Shown in pieces: positions 16,383 to 19,216 of a DNA stretch of 19,216 nucleotides. The DNA lies in NCBI GenBank assembly GCA_964195715.1, contig CAXMRU010000322.1, positions 1 through 19,216 on the forward strand, in the 5' to 3' direction. The translations under genes and the position numbers were made by a program. Source of the DNA: Benthicola sp964195715. GTDB taxonomy: Bacteria > Gemmatimonadota > Gemmatimonadetes > Palauibacterales > Palauibacteraceae. The notes beneath the pieces are model-generated. The model saw only the letters and a program-made list of their open reading frames with translations. It did no database searches and was not told where the DNA came from. Position 1 is the first letter of the stretch. Every line of letters begins with the position of its first letter.

Positions 16383-16660
16383 GACACCGCCACCCCTTCC
16401 TTCGCCGCGACGAACTCAGCAATCCGTTCCACGCTGGCGAAGTTCTCGACCACCAGGTCGTCGTCCTCCACCCGGATCCCGAAGCGATCCTCCAGGAACA
16501 GGACGAGCGACATCACGCTGCCCGAGTCGACGATCCCACCTTCCAGGAGAAGGTCGTCGTCCGCCAGGCTGTCCTCGGGGTCTCCGGGGAGGAAGTTCAC
16601 GAGGATGTAGCCCCTGACCTCCCGGGCGACGGACTCGAGCACCGGACCGTTCTGTTTCAT
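16367..16660 (-). CDS. Acyl carrier protein
   Basis: This 97-residue acidic protein has the four-helix carrier pattern and the phosphopantetheine site GGIVDSGSVMSLVLFLEDRFGI, with the modified Ser most likely S46 in the VDS context (usual form: DSL; here the residue after Ser is Gly). The N-terminal helix (about 5-24) and the tail AEFVAAKEG fit carrier proteins of standalone type. The ATG at 16660 overlaps the stop of the SDR gene as ATGA. It carries acyl intermediates as thioesters. In this operon it is probably charged by the FkbH-like protein and made holo by the phosphopantetheinyl transferase encoded first in the operon. No ketosynthase or acyltransferase is adjacent, so it likely carries one short acyl unit rather than a growing polyketide. 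A longer open frame upstream is only the neighbour's shadow. Confidence 0.9.
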   Translation of the reverse strand: MKQNGPVLESVAREVRGYILVNFLPGDPEDSLADDDLLLEGGIVDSGSVMSLVLFLEDRFGIRVEDDDLVVENFASVERIAEFVAAKEGVAVSCASS

Positions 16661-17691
16661 GTCGTCTCCTGGCGGATGGCCTGACCCGCGGGCTTCACGG
16701 CGAAGTCGAGATCCAGCGCCGACTCTGTCGGCCAGCGCTCGGGAGAGAAGAAGCCGGCGACCGCGTACGAGGCGATCGTGTCGAGGGCCCCTTCGGCCAG
16801 CGATCGGCCGCTGAAGCCGAGGGAGCGCACGGCCCGGCTGACATCGCAGCCCCACCACTCGGGCGGAGGCCCACTGCCGGTCGCTGGATCGAGTGCCTCG
16901 ATTCGGTCCGCGAGGCGCGCGGCGAGACCGCGGTGGATCGCCCCGTCGGCGCCGAGCGAATTCAGGGCCCCGGCTACGGCCGTCCGTACATCGGCCCAGC
17001 CGCAGGCAGCCGGCGCGGCCACGAGGAAGGTCGATCCGCTGGGCAGGTCGGCCGTGAGGGCACTCTCGCAGGCGGCAGCGAAGTCGTCCACGTGGACGAG
17101 GCTCAGGGCCCGGATCGGGCTCCGCCAGGTACCGGGAGGGGAGCGAAGCCAGGACTCGAGCTGAGCGGCCCCGCGAGAATCTCCCGGTCCGTACACGAAG
17201 ACCGGGCGCAGAATCGTGATCGGAATTCGAGGCGCCAGTGCGAGAGCCTCCGCCTCCGCGGCCAGCTTGCTGGCTCCGTAGGCGGTGACCGGGCTGCACG
17301 GATCGGACTCCGTGAGCGACCGGCCGTCGCGGCTCGGCCCCATCGCGGCGACGGTGCTCACCACGACGGCTCGGCGAAGTCCGGGACACTCCTCCGCGCA
17401 GGTCTCCAGCAGGCGAGCCGTGCCCAACACGTTCGCGAGCTCGTACTCGCTCACCCGGCGAGCGGTGAGGAGGGCGGCGAGGTGAACCACACCGTCCGCG
17501 CCTCGCAGGGCCGCGCGGTAAGTCTCCGGTTCCGTTACGTCTCCCTGGACCCACCGAATCGACCCTTGTGGCTGTGCCTCGCGCGGATTGCGCGAAAGGG
17601 CGAGGACCTGGGTACCGCGGGCTGCGAGCCGCCCCACCAGATGCGATCCGACGAATCCGCCGGCCCCCGTCACCAGGACCCGGTTCAACAT
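16657..17691 (-). CDS. NAD(P)-dependent extended SDR epimerase/dehydratase/reductase
   Basis: This 344-residue protein is an extended short-chain dehydrogenase. It has the nucleotide-binding TGAGGFVG at 8-15 (GxxGxxG), GDVTEPETY, VVHLAALL, a VVVSTVAAMG strand with the catalytic Ser/Thr pair near 112-113, and the YGASK active-site motif (Y138, K142). RPVFVYGPGD and LVHVDDFAAAC are typical of sugar-nucleotide or sterol-type epimerase/3-beta-HSD relatives. The start is ATG 17691; the frame overlaps the preceding phosphotransferase gene by 7 nt, and the residues read further upstream are a shadow. The C-terminal tail (about 290-344) is specific to this protein. Substrates for this group include nucleotide sugars, flavonoid-type ketones and acyl or lipid ketones. 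Inferred role: reduction or epimerisation of an intermediate of the cluster product. Confidence 0.9.
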   Translation of the reverse strand: MLNRVLVTGAGGFVGSHLVGRLAARGTQVLALSRNPREAQPQGSIRWVQGDVTEPETYRAALRGADGVVHLAALLTARRVSEYELANVLGTARLLETCAEECPGLRRAVVVSTVAAMGPSRDGRSLTESDPCSPVTAYGASKLAAEAEALALAPRIPITILRPVFVYGPGDSRGAAQLESWLRSPPGTWRSPIRALSLVHVDDFAAACESALTADLPSGSTFLVAAPAACGWADVRTAVAGALNSLGADGAIHRGLAARLADRIEALDPATGSGPPPEWWGCDVSRAVRSLGFSGRSLAEGALDTIASYAVAGFFSPERWPTESALDLDFAVKPAGQAIRQETT

Positions 17692-18425
17692 CTCGCCTCC
17701 ACCGGGACAGGCGCGGCTGCCCGCACGTAGGGAGGCAGGGCGGTCTCCGGGAGATCCAGCTCGAGCACCGAGAGGCGAACCGGCCCCGCTCCTGCCGGGC
17801 AGGCGACTGCGAGGCGCCAACCCGGCAGCCCGAATGTCACGACATTCCAGTCCGAATCGCCGCACCGGCGGTCCGTGATCTGGACCCGCCAGCCACCCTC
17901 GATCCGACTGACTACGCGGGCGTTTCGGGGGTGGACGCGGAGCCCGCGGCCCGTGGCCTTGAGGGCGGCTTCCTTGGCCGTCCACACGGCCGCGGGGACG
18001 AGAGATGACGGAATCCCTGCGGCGATCACGTGTCCGATCTCCGCAAAGTCCGCGACCCGGGCGGCGAAGGTCGCGTCGAAGCGTGCCTCGGGCTCGAGAT
18101 CCGCCCCTACGGGCACCGGCGCAACGACGGCCAGGCCGGCGCGGCCCGAATGGGCGAGTGAGCGCCAGGTAGATCCGGAGGTCTCGGGCGCTTCCGCTGA
18201 ACGGAGAGCGCGATCCAGCGCCAGGCGTGAAGCCGCGTGGCCCTGACGTCGGGGCGCCGGCAGGAGTCGGAGTTCGTTCGCGGACGTGGGTCCCAGGTGC
18301 CGGGAGACGAACCCGATCAGACGATCGTCGGAGACGAGCGGTACGAACGCCACGACGGCATGAATATCGTTCCCGTGCGCCCCAGGCGCCGGCCGGGCTG
18401 TGCATTCAGCATGAACGGGTTTCAA
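17685..18425 (-). CDS. 4'-phosphopantetheinyl transferase, Sfp type
   Basis: This protein of about 246 residues carries the Sfp-type hallmarks: SLAHSG (about 89-94), the magnesium-binding pair in GADLEP (D109, E111), and AVWTAKEAALKATGRGL (W148, K151, E152). It transfers the phosphopantetheine arm of CoA to the conserved Ser of the carrier protein encoded two genes downstream. Two starts are possible. The TTG at 18425 follows GGGGAGGT with 3 nt spacing, and the longer GTG at 18467 follows GAGGT with a similar spacing, giving 260 residues. The shorter form is preferred because the conserved fold begins near the first strand AVVAFVP. It is the first gene of the operon, which fits a dedicated carrier-activating enzyme. 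A pathway-specific transferase implies the cluster is self-contained. Confidence 0.88.
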   Translation of the reverse strand: MKPVHAECTARPAPGAHGNDIHAVVAFVPLVSDDRLIGFVSRHLGPTSANELRLLPAPRRQGHAASRLALDRALRSAEAPETSGSTWRSLAHSGRAGLAVVAPVPVGADLEPEARFDATFAARVADFAEIGHVIAAGIPSSLVPAAVWTAKEAALKATGRGLRVHPRNARVVSRIEGGWRVQITDRRCGDSDWNVVTFGLPGWRLAVACPAGAGPVRLSVLELDLPETALPPYVRAAAPVPVEARC

Positions 18426-18428
18426 TCG

Positions 18429-18436
18429 ACCTCCCC
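18429..18436 (-). promoter_or_regulatory. Ribosome binding site for the phosphopantetheinyl transferase
   Basis: On the minus strand this reads GGGGAGGT, followed after CGA by a TTG codon. It is one of the strongest Shine-Dalgarno matches in this part of the window and supports the TTG at 18425 as the true start. A weaker GAGGT site before the GTG at 18467 is the competitor. Confidence 0.5.
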
Positions 18437-18484
18437 GGACAAGAGCAGGGGTCAGGACGAGACACACCGAAACCTCGGATCAGC

Positions 18485-18503
18485 CGGTCAAGTGACGGTC
18501 AAG
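18485..18503. repeat. Operator-like direct repeat CGGTCAAG x2, 11 bp period
   Basis: The octamer CGGTCAAG occurs at 18485-18492 and again at 18496-18503, exactly 11 bp apart, so both copies face the same side of the helix. GACCGG at 18509-18514 makes an inverted match to CCGGTC at 18484-18489. On the minus strand the copies read CTTGACCG, so each also contains a TTGACC hexamer close to a -35 consensus. They lie just upstream of the first gene of the operon. They may be a regulator-binding site or doubled -35 elements. No regulator gene is identified with confidence in the window. Confidence 0.35.
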
Positions 18504-18578
18504 GGGACGACCGGGAGCGCAGATCACCAGATCGACAGTACCGCGACGGAGGGTCCAGGGGGGGAGGGACACGCTCCG

Positions 18579-18601
18579 TAGTATGTATTTATCATAGTAG
18601 T
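18579..18601 (-). promoter_or_regulatory. AT-rich promoter candidate for the operon
   Basis: This short AT-rich island stands out in very GC-rich surroundings. On the minus strand it contains TATGAT (18596 to 18591), a five-of-six match to the -10 consensus, within TACTATGATAAATACA. No convincing TTGACA-like -35 lies 17 bp before it; the best is GTCACC with an 18-bp spacer, so an activator-dependent or weak promoter is possible. Transcription from here would give a leader of about 120-160 nt before the first gene. Pure minus-strand coding around it makes the plus-strand reading less likely. Confidence 0.4.
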
Positions 18602-18703
18602 GAGCGGAGGGCGGGGTGACCAGCGAAGGATGAAGCCTGGCCGAGGTTGCAGAGGGCACCCTCGTGGTTCGGATCAACCCTGAGGGGTCTAGCGCCACGC
18701 CTG

Positions 18704-18827
18704 TCAGTCGTCGCCCGATTTCCCGAACTGGGCGATCCGGACCGTCCCTTCCGGGAACACGGCCAGGAGCTCGAGCCGCCCGCCCAGCGCCGCGACGTAG
18801 TCGGCCAGAGTGCTCTCACCGTCGATA
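18704..18827 (-). pseudogene. Orphan C-terminal remnant of an XRE-type antitoxin
   Basis: In the minus-strand frame ending at TGA 18704 the peptide STLADYVAALGGRLEL, followed by LLAVFPEGTVRIAQFG, matches the usual tail of HTH XRE antitoxin-like proteins (pattern ...YVEALGGRLE...FPDG...). No HTH domain precedes it in the same frame, because the complete antitoxin gene sits there in another frame and ends at 18816. It is therefore best read as the surviving end of a second, tandem antitoxin gene lost by recombination or deletion. A frameshifted C-terminal extension of the neighbouring gene is the alternative. Confidence 0.5.
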
Positions 18828-19142
18828 CGCCGCGAGGGCCTCCTCGGGAACGAGGCGTACGGCGAGACGGGCATCCAGAGCTTCGGCAATCCGCCGGAGC
18901 ATGCGCAGGGAGTGACCTTCGTAGTCGGAATCCTCCAGCCGCGCGATCACCGACTGACTCGTGCCGACTTTCCGGGCCAGTTCCGTCTGGGTAAGGCCAC
19001 GGCTGGCGCGGAGTCTGTAGATCTCGCGAGCCACCTGCGCGTGGACACGCTCTTCTTCGACTAGGGCGCGCAGCCCGGCATCGTCTCCAAACAGGCGCTC
19101 CAGCATCTCGAGCGCGGGCGCGGTCGTCCTGGGCTTGGACAT
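18816..19142 (-). CDS. HTH XRE-family antitoxin-like regulator
   Basis: This 108-residue protein has a helix-turn-helix of the XRE/Cro type at about 37-92, with LRASRGLTQTELARKVGTSQ and the recognition helix SVIARLEDSDYEG. It then has the RMLRRIAEALDARLAVRLVP tail common in HigA-like antitoxins. The N-terminal 35 residues (MLERLFGDDAGLRALVEEER) resemble the extension of small antitoxins usually encoded beside a RelE/HigB-type toxin. The ATG at 19142 is chosen over longer in-frame readings because GGAG lies about 6 nt before it (GGAGACTCATG). Such proteins repress their own operon and neutralise the toxin. The toxin gene would lie at or beyond the right edge, so the partner cannot be confirmed here. 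Confidence 0.8.
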   Translation of the reverse strand: MSKPRTTAPALEMLERLFGDDAGLRALVEEERVHAQVAREIYRLRASRGLTQTELARKVGTSQSVIARLEDSDYEGHSLRMLRRIAEALDARLAVRLVPEEALAAYRR

Positions 19143-19216
19143 GAGTCTCCTTCGTGCTTGGCGAGGTAGTCGGCTCAACGGCGAAGCGTGTGCTGGACGG
19201 GGGCCGTTCCATCGTC

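Larger units (their letters stand above)
18437..18703. other. Intergenic leader region, no credible gene
   Basis: This stretch separates the antitoxin remnant from the operon. Open frames here on both strands are short, of random composition and without family motifs. It holds the direct repeats at 18485-18503 and the AT-rich island at 18579-18601. No clear rho-independent terminator was found for the upstream antitoxin gene; the only hairpins seen are very short. Confidence 0.55.

Noticed and set aside
14874..16610. Plus-strand open frame of about 578 codons opposite the FkbH-like and B12 radical SAM genes
   Set aside because: No family motifs, biased composition and complete overlap with well-supported minus-strand genes.
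18574..18609. Imperfect inverted repeat CTCCG...CGGAG around the AT-rich island as a terminator
   Set aside because: The stem is only 5 bp, the inner arms have mismatches and no T-run follows, so it does not look like a rho-independent terminator.
18480..18698. Possible small gene in the intergenic region
   Set aside because: Short frame without ribosome site or family match; composition resembles non-coding sequence and it spans the AT-rich island.
1..19216. CRISPR arrays, tRNA or rRNA genes, insertion sequences
   Set aside because: No regularly spaced repeats, no cloverleaf or rRNA-like stretches, and no transposase or terminal inverted repeats were seen on reading both strands.

Overview
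The window is a GC-rich (roughly two-thirds G+C) bacterial sequence whose coding is entirely on the minus strand, so it is described here from high to low coordinates. Start codons are often GTG or TTG and genes are packed with overlapping stops and starts. These traits suit a high-GC, metabolically versatile lineage such as Acidobacteriota, Myxococcota, Gemmatimonadota or a related uncultured phylum. The sequence alone does not fix the phylum.

Right edge (about 18700-19216): a small XRE-type antitoxin-like gene. It is followed by an orphan C-terminal piece of a second antitoxin-like protein, which looks like toxin-antitoxin debris at the border of the cluster. Next comes a gene-free stretch (about 18426-18703). 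It holds an unusually AT-rich promoter candidate and operator-like 11-bp-spaced direct repeats.

Main cluster (18425 down to 1): thirteen consecutive genes, eleven joined by 1-16 nt overlaps and one junction with an 11-nt gap, so almost certainly one operon. In order of transcription: an Sfp-type phosphopantetheinyl transferase, an extended-SDR NAD(P)-dependent epimerase/reductase, an acyl carrier protein, a B12-binding radical SAM enzyme, an FkbH-like HAD/GNAT protein, a second B12-binding radical SAM enzyme, a class I SAM methyltransferase, a NodU/CmcH-type carbamoyltransferase, a 1414-residue fusion of two BadF/HgdC activase domains with 2-hydroxyacyl-CoA dehydratase-type domains, a CDP-alcohol phosphatidyltransferase with an altered signature, two classical radical SAM enzymes with cysteine-rich C-termini, and an HpnN-like RND/MMPL transporter that runs off the left edge.

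Working model (inference): the transferase activates the carrier protein and the FkbH-like protein loads a small C3 unit on it. The radical SAM enzymes, methyltransferase, carbamoyltransferase and SDR tailor the product. The CDP-alcohol transferase attaches a phospho-alcohol group, and the RND protein moves the lipid-like product across the envelope. The giant activase/dehydratase fusion resembles in layout the anaerobic plasmalogen/ether-lipid enzymes of the PlsA type, so an unusual ether or membrane-spanning lipid, or a lipidated secondary metabolite, is the leading hypothesis. No ketosynthase, NRPS or glycosyltransferase is present in the window, which makes the combination unlike a standard polyketide or peptide cluster.
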